Shown: piece after piece, positions 14,223 through 22,285 of the stretch
Position numbering within the stretch: the stretch's first letter is position 1
How the letters are laid out: each line of letters opens with the position of its first letter
Source of the DNA: a virus
Length of the DNA: 48,834 nucleotides
Direction: 5' to 3' (one strand)
IMG/VR virus record: IMGVR_UViG_3300030233_000018
Location: 1-48,834 of that record
Notes under the pieces: model-generated
Databases searched by the model: none
Told to the model about the DNA's origin: nothing
What the model saw: the letters and a program-made list of their open reading frames with translations, nothing else
Position numbers and translations under genes: made by a program

Positions 14223-14998
14223 ACGAACTTACTTTGTACTTTGACGCATTCGACCAGATACCGGAGCGCACGCAGGGCGATTACGTCCTGAAAAGCGCGA
14301 GCCGCCCTGCAAAAGCGCCATGGACAACGAAGCCGTGGCAAGCGGTGTACGAACGTGAGGCGCGGGTTATTCCGCTGAGTGAGGTCATTGACCAGCTTCA
14401 GTCACGCGCCAATAAGTTTGGGCTTGAAGGCACGTATGTGCTGGACGAGCTCGTGACAGCGATTCGCGCCGCACAGGAGGAGCTTGACACCCTGCGCGAG
14501 AAACGGAGCGTCAATGACGTGCCTATCCGCATTAGCGACTCACACGGCGAGGCAGACACACTGGAAGACGTTGCAGCACTGCTGCGCCAAGAAATGCCAG
14601 TTTCTATTATTGACGAAGATTTTGCGTACATCCATGTTACCGACATGGAGCGCATGATTGCTGCTATCGAAGCCGCACAGGAGCGCATGGGGCGGTTGGA
14701 GGAAGAACGCGACGGGTTTATGGAAGCGTTGGACGACGCACGCGCCACCTGTCGCGACAAGCTCCGCATTGCCGACGAGCGCATTGTGAGAGCAGAAACA
14801 CAGAACCGTCACTACCGCGAGGCGCTGGAGGCGATAAAAGGCAGTGGGAATGTTTGGGTGTATATTGCACGCCATAAAGGGGTAATGACCCAACTCGAAC
14901 GCGATAACGCTGATTGGACTAAGGCAGCTATGAGCATCGCACGCCACGCGCTCGACGGTAGGGCAGTGCATGAGCCGGACGCCGAACATGATAGATAA
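14219..14998 (+). CDS. Hypothetical coiled-coil protein
   Basis: 259 residues from a GTG at 14219, chosen because AAAGGAG lies 8 nt upstream and it overlaps the previous stop (GTGA). An N-terminal mixed part is followed by long helical segments (EAAQERMGRLEEERDGFMEA, about residues 155-215) predicted as coiled coil. No family recognised. Last gene before a weak terminator and the small-RNA locus. Confidence 0.65.
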   Translation: MNELTLYFDAFDQIPERTQGDYVLKSASRPAKAPWTTKPWQAVYEREARVIPLSEVIDQLQSRANKFGLEGTYVLDELVTAIRAAQEELDTLREKRSVNDVPIRISDSHGEADTLEDVAALLRQEMPVSIIDEDFAYIHVTDMERMIAAIEAAQERMGRLEEERDGFMEALDDARATCRDKLRIADERIVRAETQNRHYREALEAIKGSGNVWVYIARHKGVMTQLERDNADWTKAAMSIARHALDGRAVHEPDAEHDR

Positions 14999-15012
14999 CT
15001 AACACGCACGCG

Positions 15013-15036
15013 AACCCCGACAGGGCAGGGGGTTTT
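15013..15036 (+). terminator. Weak terminator after the coiled-coil gene
   Basis: AACCCC (15013-15018) pairs with GGGGTT (15029-15034), followed by TTG. A short stem with a poor T tract. Confidence 0.4.
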
Positions 15037-15052
15037 GCATCGCGGCGGCATG

Positions 15053-15061
15053 TGTTATAAT
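15053..15061 (+). promoter_or_regulatory. Extended -10 promoter of the small RNA
   Basis: TGTTATAAT: a perfect TATAAT (15056-15061) with TGn extension. The -35 is weak. Start expected near 15068. Confidence 0.65.
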
Positions 15062-15067
15062 CGTGCC

Positions 15068-15163
15068 ATCGTAAACGCAAAACCCCGCATGTGCTGGTAA
15101 CACGAACGGGGTTGGAAAAATGCGAAACTCTCCGGGTGCGCAATCCGTGAGTTCTGTTTTTTA
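15068..15163 (+). ncRNA. Candidate 96-nt small RNA or attenuated leader
   Basis: Between an extended -10 promoter and a terminator lies a compact RNA with two hairpins: AACCCCG/CGGGGTT (about 15081-15115) and the terminator stem at 15126-15153. No start codon with a ribosome site lies inside. It either acts as a stand-alone phage small RNA or as an attenuated leader for the HNH and replication genes that follow about 80 nt later. Confidence 0.55.
15126..15163 (+). terminator. Intrinsic terminator of the small RNA
   Basis: AACTC...GAGTT with an inner CGG/CCG closing an 8-9 nt loop, then CTG and six T residues (15157-15162). The best plus-strand terminator in the window. Confidence 0.7.
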
Positions 15164-15245
15164 TTGTGTGGCTACTATACCGCACACGCAGACCTCGCGC
15201 AAGCCTCCGGTTAGATTTCGCGTAGAAATTTAACGGAGTTTAAAC

Positions 15246-15662
15246 ATGATTAGTCTTGAAGACAGATATGCAACTATACGTAAGTTAGCTGATAGAGATG
15301 GTTGTGTGTGTGTGTATTGCAAGAAGCCGCTTCAACACAAAGCACTTGATAGTTCATTGAAATACGATAAATACGATAAATCGTGGGCGCAAATTGAACA
15401 CAGGCTACCCAAGCATCTTGGGGGCAACAATGAGATTATCAATCTGGCTTTATCATGCAAGACTTGCAATTCCAGAAAAGGCACCCTTAGCGCTCCGGCT
15501 TTTATGTATTACATGGATAAGCAGGGGAATGTCGATTACCTCAGAGAGCATCTAAGGGGCATCTTTGAGGAAAATGAGCATGATGAAAGAATAACGCGGA
15601 TGTTATGCGCACTGCTTTACTACGTTGAGAAAGACAAAGACGTGAAAGGGCGGTTGGCATGA
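15246..15662 (+). CDS. HNH endonuclease
   Basis: 138 residues from ATG 15246 with GGAG 8 nt upstream. Metal-binding CVYCKKPL near residue 22, catalytic region AQIEHRLPKHLGGNNEIINL (His and Asn of the HNH core) and CKTCNSRKG define a typical HNH nuclease of the CxxC...CxxCN type. It may be a homing-type gene or have a role in DNA processing. It overlaps the replication initiator start by 4 bp. Confidence 0.9.
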   Translation: MISLEDRYATIRKLADRDGCVCVYCKKPLQHKALDSSLKYDKYDKSWAQIEHRLPKHLGGNNEIINLALSCKTCNSRKGTLSAPAFMYYMDKQGNVDYLREHLRGIFEENEHDERITRMLCALLYYVEKDKDVKGRLA

Positions 15663-16744
15663 ACCTCCTACAAGCCCTCAATGCCGAAAATGACTTTGTG
15701 ATGGTTCATCGTGGCGCTGCCGCCGCCATCGGGTTAAATGAATCCATCGCCCTAAAGCAAGTTCACAGCTTGACCACAAGTACATCCACAGCAAAAAAGC
15801 GCGGCAACGAATGGTCTATAAGCAATACATGGGCATCATGGAGAAAATATATTTTCCCGTTCTGGTCTATCTCTACCATCAGACGCGCATTTAACAACTT
15901 GGAAAAACTTGGGCTTATTCGAGTTGAGACTGAGTACCACGACAACTCAGGCGCTGTGAAGACACAGTGGTTTTTTGTGAATGAATCCAAGATGACTGAG
16001 ATTGATTGCAGTGCAAGCACCCCTAGTCAAAATGAACAGGGGGGTCTGTCCAAAATGAACAGGGGGTCTGTCCAAAATGAACAGACTCAAGAGATAACAA
16101 GAGATAACAAAGAGATAACTACACCGCCCGCCGTCACGCCGATGTCCCTACTCGCCAATTTTGTGAGCCACGTCACACCAGGGGTGAAAGTAAAACTTAA
16201 CCAGTGGTGCGAAACACTCGGTGAGAAAAAGGTGCTCTTTGAGATGAAGATGCTCATGACGCAACAGAAGACGACACTCACGGCATTAGAGCAGAAGCTG
16301 GAACCGTCACTAGAAGGGGCTGCTGAGGGGGGAAGCGATAAGCCGCCATCGGAGAAACACACACCGGAGACCCCTAAACCGCCAGCAACAATGCGTGATG
16401 CATTCCTGATTGGTAACGGCATCTCACCACTGGCAACCATTAGTCGCAAAGACTTAGACCGCCTTGACGAGTTAGAGAAAGACGAGCGCGTTACCCCGGA
16501 CTACGTTCTAGCGTTCATCAAAGACACGTTCAAATTAGATTGGTATACCGCGCCAAAGGTAAGTGCAGGCTACATTCTGCGCAAGATTCACCAGTACATT
16601 GAAGACAGCAAGCCCGCCCCCGTATCAAGGGTTGTTGAGATGACGGTTGATGAGTGGGAGACGAAAGAGGCAGAGCGCGAGGCAGAGCGCAAAAAGGAAC
16701 TACAGAAGCGCCTTAAACGCGCGAGAATGGCGGTGGCATCATGA
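15659..16744 (+). CDS. Replication initiator (winged-helix, lambda O-like arrangement)
   Basis: 361 residues. The N-terminal 110 residues (about MVHRGAAAAIGLNESIALKQ to GLIRVETEYHD) form a winged helix typical of phage and plasmid initiators, with RAFNNLEKLGLIRVE as the wing. A low-complexity linker (about 125-155) is encoded by origin-like iterons. The C-terminus is charged and helical and may bind helicase. Directly upstream of and overlapping the DnaB-type helicase gene, as initiators often are. A family name cannot be given with certainty. Confidence 0.78.
   Translation: MNLLQALNAENDFVMVHRGAAAAIGLNESIALKQVHSLTTSTSTAKKRGNEWSISNTWASWRKYIFPFWSISTIRRAFNNLEKLGLIRVETEYHDNSGAVKTQWFFVNESKMTEIDCSASTPSQNEQGGLSKMNRGSVQNEQTQEITRDNKEITTPPAVTPMSLLANFVSHVTPGVKVKLNQWCETLGEKKVLFEMKMLMTQQKTTLTALEQKLEPSLEGAAEGGSDKPPSEKHTPETPKPPATMRDAFLIGNGISPLATISRKDLDRLDELEKDERVTPDYVLAFIKDTFKLDWYTAPKVSAGYILRKIHQYIEDSKPAPVSRVVEMTVDEWETKEAEREAERKKELQKRLKRARMAVAS
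16026..16119 (+). repeat. Origin-like iterons and AT-rich repeats inside the initiator gene
   Basis: Three copies of a GTC(TGTCC)AAAATGAACAG unit (AAAATGAACAG at 16029-16039, 16052-16062 and 16074-16084; periods 23 and 22 bp) are followed by three AAGAGATAAC units (16089-16098, 16099-16108, 16110-16119). Because the periods are not multiples of three, the repeats encode different residues, so DNA rather than protein is being conserved. This is the layout of lambda ori: initiator iterons next to an AT-rich unwinding element. Confidence 0.8.
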
Positions 16745-18183
16745 GCAGCAAAAACCTGATTCAATTTGACCCTAACGGTGCACCACCACCGAACTCTGTT
16801 GCGCCGTATGACGCGCCGTATGACGAGGAAATGGAACGCGCCGTTCTGGGCGGTATTCTTATCAACTCGCAACTCATGAAGTTGATCGACATTTCGCCCG
16901 ATGATTTCTTCTTACTGCGCCACCGCTATGTCTTTGAGGCAATGCAGAACATTGAGGGTAAAAGCCTGGTTATTGAGCGCTCCACACTCCGGCGGGAGCT
17001 TCAAGACCTCGGTTTTTACGAGATGGTAGGCGGCGACCTCTACATTTCGGAGCTAACCAACAGCACGCCATCGGCGATTTACTGTGAGCAGTTCGCGGAG
17101 CTGATTAAGCGTGATGCCTATCGCAGGCGAGGACTAGTAGCCGCTGACCAGATTCGCGGCATGATGACAAACCGCGACATGTCACAGGAGGAAGTGGCAG
17201 CCGAGGCACAGAAGATGCTCACGGACCTAAACAACTCCATGCGGGAAAACACGACAAAGACCGCAAAGGAGATGGCATCAGAAATGCTAAAGGCGTTGGA
17301 GCGCGACACGCCCCCGACGATTGCCACGGGCATTCCTCGCCTAGATGAGAACTTAGGCGGCGGCATTGCTCGCGGTAACGTGACTGTGGTTGCTGCGCCA
17401 TCGGGTACGGGTAAAACGTGGTGGGGGATTAACTCCGCGCTCAACATTGCCCGTCAGAAGCGAACGGACGGACGCAAGCAGCGTGTGTTGTATTTCACAC
17501 TGGAAATGTCCACGGATACCGAATTTAACCCGCGTGTGCTGTCAATTCTTTCTGGCTTAACACTCAAGGAATGCACAACGCCGGGAATCATGAAGGGCGA
17601 TAACGAAAAGCTGCAACGCTACATCAACACAGTGAAGGAATTCACGGAATTAGACATGATTGTGGACGATGCCACGCGGGTGAGTCCTGCCTACATCAAA
17701 CGCAAAATTGCATTGCACAAGCCTGATTACGTTGTTGTAGATTACCTGCAACTCATGCATGGCAACGGATTCTACGGCACAAACAAGAGGTTGGAGTTTG
17801 ATGACATCATTGTTGAACTCAAGACCATTGCTAAGGACAGCGCACAAAAAAGCGAAGACAAGTGCGCCATTGTTGCACTTGCGCAGTTGAACCGCGCTAG
17901 CATCAACGAATTCCGCTATAAGAACGAACCGCCGCCAATTGAGGCAATTAAAGAATCCGGTGCGATTGAAAACACATGCGCCCACGTCATCATGCTATGG
18001 CAACCCAAGCAATTGGAGGATGACGGTTACATTGTGTGCGCTGTGCAAAAGAATCGGTTCGGTGATGAGTTTCGCGGTAAGTGGCGTGCAGCTCCACCGA
18101 TTTACAAGAAACTGACGGGCGGCAAGATTGAGCCGCAAGGTGTGTTATCACTCGAAGCATTACTAGGCGTTGAGGACGACTAA
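16741..18183 (+). CDS. DnaB-type replicative helicase
   Basis: 480 residues, the normal length. N-terminal DnaB domain (EMERAVLGGILINSQLMKLI, residues about 30-165), then the RecA-like domain with Walker A APSGTGKT (219-226), FTLEMS, Walker B VVVDYLQLM (D334), AIVALAQLNR and QKNRFGDEFRG carrying the arginine finger. It unwinds DNA at the replication fork. ATG overlaps the initiator stop. No separate primase or loader is recognised, so the host must supply them or an unrecognised neighbour does. Confidence 0.95.
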   Translation: MSSKNLIQFDPNGAPPPNSVAPYDAPYDEEMERAVLGGILINSQLMKLIDISPDDFFLLRHRYVFEAMQNIEGKSLVIERSTLRRELQDLGFYEMVGGDLYISELTNSTPSAIYCEQFAELIKRDAYRRRGLVAADQIRGMMTNRDMSQEEVAAEAQKMLTDLNNSMRENTTKTAKEMASEMLKALERDTPPTIATGIPRLDENLGGGIARGNVTVVAAPSGTGKTWWGINSALNIARQKRTDGRKQRVLYFTLEMSTDTEFNPRVLSILSGLTLKECTTPGIMKGDNEKLQRYINTVKEFTELDMIVDDATRVSPAYIKRKIALHKPDYVVVDYLQLMHGNGFYGTNKRLEFDDIIVELKTIAKDSAQKSEDKCAIVALAQLNRASINEFRYKNEPPPIEAIKESGAIENTCAHVIMLWQPKQLEDDGYIVCAVQKNRFGDEFRGKWRAAPPIYKKLTGGKIEPQGVLSLEALLGVEDD

Positions 18184-18185
18184 TC

Positions 18186-18443
18186 ATGAACAAAGTCAAA
18201 CTTCGGTTAACCATCTACAATCTAGAAACGCACAACACGAACCCGCAAGAGTTGCGCCGCCTGCGCGTGATCGACCGTGTGCTGCGCGACATTGAGGCAG
18301 AGTGCAAGCGGCAAATGCTCTCCACCGACAAGGCAGAAGCCAATGAGGCAATGCGGATACTCGCAGAGAACATCAACGACAGCAAAGCCGACGTGTGCGC
18401 ATATGTGCGTGGACTGATGACGGAAGGGCAGGGCGCGGCGTAA
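18186..18443 (+). CDS. Hypothetical small helical protein
   Basis: 85 residues, helical, directly after the helicase with a 2-nt gap. Begins MNKVKLRLTIYNLETHNTNP. Its TAA overlaps the next ATG (TAATG). A helicase-associated role is possible from position only. Confidence 0.65.
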   Translation: MNKVKLRLTIYNLETHNTNPQELRRLRVIDRVLRDIEAECKRQMLSTDKAEANEAMRILAENINDSKADVCAYVRGLMTEGQGAA

Positions 18444-18730
18444 TGGAATATAAGAAATCACCCTGCACATGGAATGGTATTGCATATGACTCTCACGCTG
18501 AGGCAGTCGAGGCTATTGGTATCACACGGCGAGCGATGACCATGCGATTATATCGCGGCAAAACGTGTGACGACGACATGCGCCAGCACAACGGCAAACG
18601 CATACGGGTAGGCGGTGTGACCTACCCTAGCATTCGACAAGCAGCGCGAGAACTGAATTACAGCACTGGCGGGATTCACTATTGGTTGCGTTCTGGCAAA
18701 GCAGAGTACATCGAGGAGGGCGCGGCATGA
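18443..18730 (+). CDS. Protein with two NUMOD/HTH-like repeats
   Basis: 95 residues from ATG 18443. Two tandem copies of the same module are visible: CTWNGIAYDSHAEAVEAIGI then TRRAMTMRLYRGK, and RVGGVTYPSIRQAARELNYS then TGGIHYWLRSGK. Each follows the G-x-x-Y-x-S-x-x-x-A pattern of NUMOD1-type DNA-binding modules of homing endonucleases, but no nuclease domain is attached. Probably a small DNA-binding protein. Confidence 0.65.
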   Translation: MEYKKSPCTWNGIAYDSHAEAVEAIGITRRAMTMRLYRGKTCDDDMRQHNGKRIRVGGVTYPSIRQAARELNYSTGGIHYWLRSGKAEYIEEGAA

Positions 18731-18999
18731 CCTACAAACCGCAAACCGTCACCGAAGAACTCGCCGAGGCGCGTAAGGAAATCGCCGCGCTCAAACGGGA
18801 GAATGCGCTGCTACGAATGCGGGTTAACGCCCGCAATTGGATGGTCGAGCGCATCTACCAGCTTGCCAAGCACGCTTATGAGACGCGCACGCCGCTGCTG
18901 CTGGAAACGCTTGACGTGTTCCGGCGCACTGCGTTCAAGGTGCACTATGACGACATGGACAAACGCTTGCAGGCGTTTGAGAAGCGAGGTGCAGCGTGA
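18727..18999 (+). CDS. Small coiled-coil protein
   Basis: 90 residues from ATG 18727 in an ATGA overlap. Heptad-like TEELAEARKEIAALKRENAL (residues about 9-28) indicates a short coiled coil. Function unknown. Confidence 0.6.
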   Translation: MTYKPQTVTEELAEARKEIAALKRENALLRMRVNARNWMVERIYQLAKHAYETRTPLLLETLDVFRRTAFKVHYDDMDKRLQAFEKRGAA

Positions 19000-19217
19000 A
19001 CACAGCCGCCATTGCATACGCAACCGATCAGGACACATACGATCAGATGGCGCAGGTGTGCGCTAGCGAACCAACGGACAGCGGGAAAGCGGCGATGCTT
19101 GCCATCACGATTCTGTACGCGCAGGATCACAACCCGCACTTTGCACACGGCGACCTTGCCGAGTTCATCATCCTGTTTAACGAGCAGGTGAAAGCGCTGG
19201 AAGGGGAGACAGACTAA
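18996..19217 (+). CDS. Hypothetical protein
   Basis: 73 residues from a GTG at 18996 overlapping the upstream stop. Acidic, helical. Ends on the ATG of the next gene (TAATG). No family recognised. Confidence 0.6.
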   Translation: MNTAAIAYATDQDTYDQMAQVCASEPTDSGKAAMLAITILYAQDHNPHFAHGDLAEFIILFNEQVKALEGETD

Positions 19218-19615
19218 TGGAATGGATAAACGTTCGCGTTCCGGCGGTAACGCGCCTCACGTACTATCGCGGCACACACATCAGCCACAACCCCGAGACA
19301 GGCATTGCGAAGGTGAGTTACACGCTCACCATGCGCCCTGTGGACCCGAACCCCGTTGTTGCCGTGCGGGTGTTCTCGCGGGACCGCTTCGGAAAGGCTG
19401 TGCTTACATTGCCGTACACCCGCGAAAAACTCTTGGAGCGCTGGCATCGGGGCGATGACATCCCGCAAGCGTGGAGAATTATATTTAATCGCACGGAGAA
19501 GCCCACCACGGCGCGAGATGTTAAACAGGTAGTGCCTACCGTGATGGGTGCTCAAAACGAAAATACGGCGCACATCAGCACGAAAGAACAGCAAATAAAT
19601 CAGGAGGCAGCATAA
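19217..19615 (+). CDS. Hypothetical protein
   Basis: 132 residues. Beta-rich first half (YYRGTHISHNPETGIAKVSY), helical and polar C-terminus. Immediately followed by the ASCH-domain gene. No family recognised. Confidence 0.65.
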   Translation: MEWINVRVPAVTRLTYYRGTHISHNPETGIAKVSYTLTMRPVDPNPVVAVRVFSRDRFGKAVLTLPYTREKLLERWHRGDDIPQAWRIIFNRTEKPTTARDVKQVVPTVMGAQNENTAHISTKEQQINQEAA

Positions 19616-20182
19616 ATGATCTTCAAACAGTACCACGAAATCTTGACCGGACAGAAAACGGAAACGCGCCGCGTGGCGAAACCGCACGAGGTCCTTGTGT
19701 TCGATGGCAATTTGCGGGTCCTCAGCAACGGACGCCGCAAGTGGGTGGTGGGGCGGGATTATGCCGCCGTGCCGAAATACCAGAAGCCCGCGTGGTGGTT
19801 ATGGGATGGCGGCGAAGGTCGGGGGATTCAAATGATTGATTTACCAAAAGAATCTGTAATGTTCGTGCAATGTGTGATGGGTACGGGAGACGCTTACCCG
19901 ACTGCGGCTGAGGCGAACAAATGGCTTGCCAGTCGTGGCGCACTACAGGCGCGAATCGTGATTGACCACCTGCACAAAGAGCCTGTACAGGACATAGACG
20001 ACGTGGGCGCGATTGCTGAGGGTGTCGCTAACGTGGAGGCATACGAGGCATTATGGCGCAGCATCAACACGAAGCGCGGCACACGCTGGGAGGATAACCC
20101 CGGCGTGTGGGTGATTCGCTTCCATGTGCCGCAGGATGTGCGGGATTTGTATGCGCTGTGGCGTGAACAGGAGGCAGCATGA
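19616..20182 (+). CDS. ASCH-domain (PUA-like) protein
   Basis: 188 residues. The ASCH pattern is visible across the protein: FKQYHEILTGQKTETRRVAK at the start, a GRDYAAVPKYQKP strand pair, ARIVIDHLHKEPVQDIDDVG with AIAEGV, and GTRWEDNPGVWVIRFHV at the end. ASCH folds bind RNA or modified nucleobases. In a phage with a DpdA-like gene it could handle modified bases, but that is inference. ATG has CAGGAGG 9 nt upstream. Confidence 0.75.
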   Translation: MIFKQYHEILTGQKTETRRVAKPHEVLVFDGNLRVLSNGRRKWVVGRDYAAVPKYQKPAWWLWDGGEGRGIQMIDLPKESVMFVQCVMGTGDAYPTAAEANKWLASRGALQARIVIDHLHKEPVQDIDDVGAIAEGVANVEAYEALWRSINTKRGTRWEDNPGVWVIRFHVPQDVRDLYALWREQEAA

Positions 20183-20499
20183 TGGACAAATACCACGGCT
20201 ACACCTTGCGCACGGACACCGATGCTGAAAAGCGCGAAATCTCACGGCGTATCAACAATGAGATTCTGGCATCCGGTCACTGCCCGTACTGCTATGAGCG
20301 CTCATGGTTCTTGCGTTCCGGCGCATGTCCGGAGTGCACGATCTGGCAGTACGGCGAATATGCCGCCGCGAATGGGTTTGTGTACCGCGTGGCAGCGGTC
20401 AAGCTGAGAGTGCGCGACTGGTTCCGGCAACGCCTGCACCGTGTGCGGTTGCGGTTCGATACGCGCTATCGTGATGAGTTGAACGATATACCGTTTTAG
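20179..20499 (+). CDS. Zinc-ribbon protein
   Basis: 106 residues. CPYCYERSW and CPECTIWQY form a CxxC...CxxC ribbon (residues about 35-55), with a basic C-terminus (RQRLHRVRLRFDTRYR). Probably nucleic-acid binding. Starts in an ATGA overlap with the ASCH gene. Confidence 0.65.
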   Translation: MMDKYHGYTLRTDTDAEKREISRRINNEILASGHCPYCYERSWFLRSGACPECTIWQYGEYAAANGFVYRVAAVKLRVRDWFRQRLHRVRLRFDTRYRDELNDIPF

Positions 20500-20515
20500 G
20501 AGGACAGGTGAGCCA

Positions 20516-20752
20516 ATGAACTTTGATGACATGGACATGGATGAACTCGTAGACGCATGGCAGGAATGGAACGCAGAGTTAGACAACCTGATACACGGCA
20601 ACTCCGGCGCATCCATTAGCGATATTATGCAGTTTGAGAATGACCTGCGTGAACTCAAGCAGCACATGCAAGAGCGCGGGATGTACCGCTGGCGCAGCGC
20701 GTCCCGCTGGGCGTGGTATTACGAACAAAATCGAATAGGGGAGTACGAATGA
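20516..20752 (+). CDS. Hypothetical acidic protein
   Basis: 78 residues. Strongly acidic N-terminus (MNFDDMDMDELVDAWQEWNA) and an aromatic C-terminus. AGGAGG lies 10 nt before the ATG. ATGA overlap with the next gene. No family recognised. Confidence 0.6.
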   Translation: MNFDDMDMDELVDAWQEWNAELDNLIHGNSGASISDIMQFENDLRELKQHMQERGMYRWRSASRWAWYYEQNRIGEYE

Positions 20753-21105
20753 ACGACAAGAACGCACGGATGTTAAACGCAAAGATGGCATCATATCCGG
20801 TCACATCGCCGCGTTGGGGCGCGAATGGTAGGATTGAAATAACTATTCATGACCTACCGGAGAACGATATGAGCGAGTTTGAGAAGGCAACAAAACAGCT
20901 AAACACGAACGTTACACCGACCATGTTCAATCAATTCCTTGAAGCGATGGCAAACGCAGGCGAGAGCAGTAAAGCAGCGGCATTGCGCGAGGCTGTGGCG
21001 CTGTACTGTGAGAAGCACGGTGTTAAAGACGTGGATGCTACCGTGGATAGCCGTGGCGGTTTCCGCGGCAAGCAGAGCAGTCTAGACAACCTGAAAAGTA
21101 AATAG
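20749..21105 (+). CDS. Hypothetical protein
   Basis: 118 residues from ATG 20749. A helical middle (SSKAAALREAVALYCEKHGV) resembles the helical part of small DNA-binding proteins, but no clear domain is seen. Last gene before an internal promoter. Confidence 0.6.
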   Translation: MNDKNARMLNAKMASYPVTSPRWGANGRIEITIHDLPENDMSEFEKATKQLNTNVTPTMFNQFLEAMANAGESSKAAALREAVALYCEKHGVKDVDATVDSRGGFRGKQSSLDNLKSK

Positions 21106-21119
21106 GTTGTAAATTGTGC

Positions 21120-21148
21120 TTGACTTTTGTCATAGGACAAATTAAACT
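21120..21148 (+). promoter_or_regulatory. Promoter with embedded operator palindrome
   Basis: TTGACT (21120-21125), 17-bp spacer, TAAACT (21143-21148). The spacer contains the perfect inverted repeat TTTGTC-ATAG-GACAAA (21126-21141), placed where a repressor would block RNA polymerase. Confidence 0.7.
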
Positions 21149-21187
21149 ATAAGCAAGTTAGAGAGACAAACACACGGAGTCAAGCAC

Positions 21188-21529
21188 ATGAACACAGTTA
21201 AGAAAAATTACGTACATGCCAAAATCAACCTTAATGCTGCCAACGAGAGATATATCCAGTACATCCAGAAGTTTGATTACTTGCTTGATGAAGATCGCAT
21301 CGAGGAATGGGAAGAGATCGCAGATTTAGCCCCTTCCTCGCTAAAAGAAATTCAGGCAATGATAGCCGCTGAAGACGAATTAATCGCTTGGGCAATTTCA
21401 ACCATGAAGTCTAACCTCATGATAGGTAAGTCTAAACTAATTGATATTGCGCAGGATGCAATTGAAAATCGCTTAGTGAAAAACAGTGTAAGGAAAAGCC
21501 TTATCAGATATGCGCTAAAGGTAAAGTAG
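21188..21529 (+). CDS. Hypothetical helical protein under its own promoter
   Basis: 113 residues, helical, charged (RIEEWEEIADLAPSSLKEIQ). It is richer in A and T than its neighbours and has its own repressible promoter, both signs of a separately acquired gene. No family recognised. GGAG lies 10 nt before the ATG. Confidence 0.65.
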   Translation: MNTVKKNYVHAKINLNAANERYIQYIQKFDYLLDEDRIEEWEEIADLAPSSLKEIQAMIAAEDELIAWAISTMKSNLMIGKSKLIDIAQDAIENRLVKNSVRKSLIRYALKVK

Positions 21530-21547
21530 TCAACCACAAACAATAAA

Positions 21548-21576
21548 GCCCCACGCTAGCAGCCACTAGCCGGGGC
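21548..21576. repeat. Hairpin after the promoter-controlled gene
   Basis: GCCCC...GGGGC enclosing GCTAG...CTAGC. It lacks a T run on the plus strand, but on the minus strand the stem is followed by TTTATT. It may limit read-through in either direction. Confidence 0.4.
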
Positions 21577-21606
21577 ACGGTCAACCAAGTCTTAAAGGAG
21601 ATTGAC

Positions 21607-21906
21607 ATGCAAAAGTATACATTAAGTGAAATCGAAGTTCCAGTCACATTAGGCGTAGAGGTATCGGACAGGGTGACGTTTTACCGCCGCGACAGCCGCA
21701 ACGAGTCACATGTTGCGCTGGAAGGCACAGTCACAGAGATAGATGAGGATTCGTTTGATGAGCGCTGGCTCACAATCACTTACGATGATTCGCGGTTTGG
21801 TGTGCTGAATTACACGCTGAGTGAATCAGCGTATCAGGCATACTGGGACGCCCAAAACCCCGTGATTACCCGCGTGAATCGCGTGGTGGAAATGGCGGTG
21901 GCGTAA
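21607..21906 (+). CDS. Hypothetical beta-rich protein
   Basis: 99 residues. Alternating strands (VTLGVEVSDRVTFYRRDSRN, LTITYDDSRFGVLNY) suggest a small beta barrel, perhaps SH3- or Tudor-like. AAGGAG precedes the ATG. Stop overlaps the next start. Confidence 0.65.
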   Translation: MQKYTLSEIEVPVTLGVEVSDRVTFYRRDSRNESHVALEGTVTEIDEDSFDERWLTITYDDSRFGVLNYTLSESAYQAYWDAQNPVITRVNRVVEMAVA

Positions 21907-22088
21907 TGCCTTACGACCTACTCGACGCACTCAACACCTATCTTGACCGCGCCTATAACGAGTGTCCAGAAATGGACCTCATCGACGGCACCGAATGGCA
22001 AGTCGATCCATGCGCGAAGTTAAACGCGCTGCTGGCGAACGCCGAGCACACCGATTACCTCAGCATTCGCGGCGAGGTGATGGCATGA
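21906..22088 (+). CDS. Hypothetical small acidic protein
   Basis: 60 residues, acidic, helical. Coupled to both neighbours by overlaps. No family recognised. Confidence 0.6.
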   Translation: MPYDLLDALNTYLDRAYNECPEMDLIDGTEWQVDPCAKLNALLANAEHTDYLSIRGEVMA

Positions 22089-22285
22089 CAATTTACTGCG
22101 CGTCATGTGAGCAGGCGCTTGATTGGCAGATACAAGCCATTGAGCGCAAGATTGATGGCGAATTTAAGCCAGTGGGTGGGTTCTTGATTCTCACCTGCTG
22201 GAACACCGATTGCTGCATGTGCGGCAAAACGCACAGCGGCACAGAGCATCACAAAGTGGCGATGAAAGTACAGGAGGTGAAGTGA
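22085..22285 (+). CDS. Small cysteine-rich protein
   Basis: 66 residues from ATG 22085 (ATGA overlap). CASCEQAL, then CWNTDCCMCGKTHSGTEHH gives enough Cys and His for one or two zinc sites. Unrecognised family. Confidence 0.6.
   Translation: MTIYCASCEQALDWQIQAIERKIDGEFKPVGGFLILTCWNTDCCMCGKTHSGTEHHKVAMKVQEVK

Noticed and set aside
16026-16119. CRISPR-like array
   Set aside because: Repeats are short (10-23 bp), contiguous without spacers and inside an initiator gene; they are iterons.
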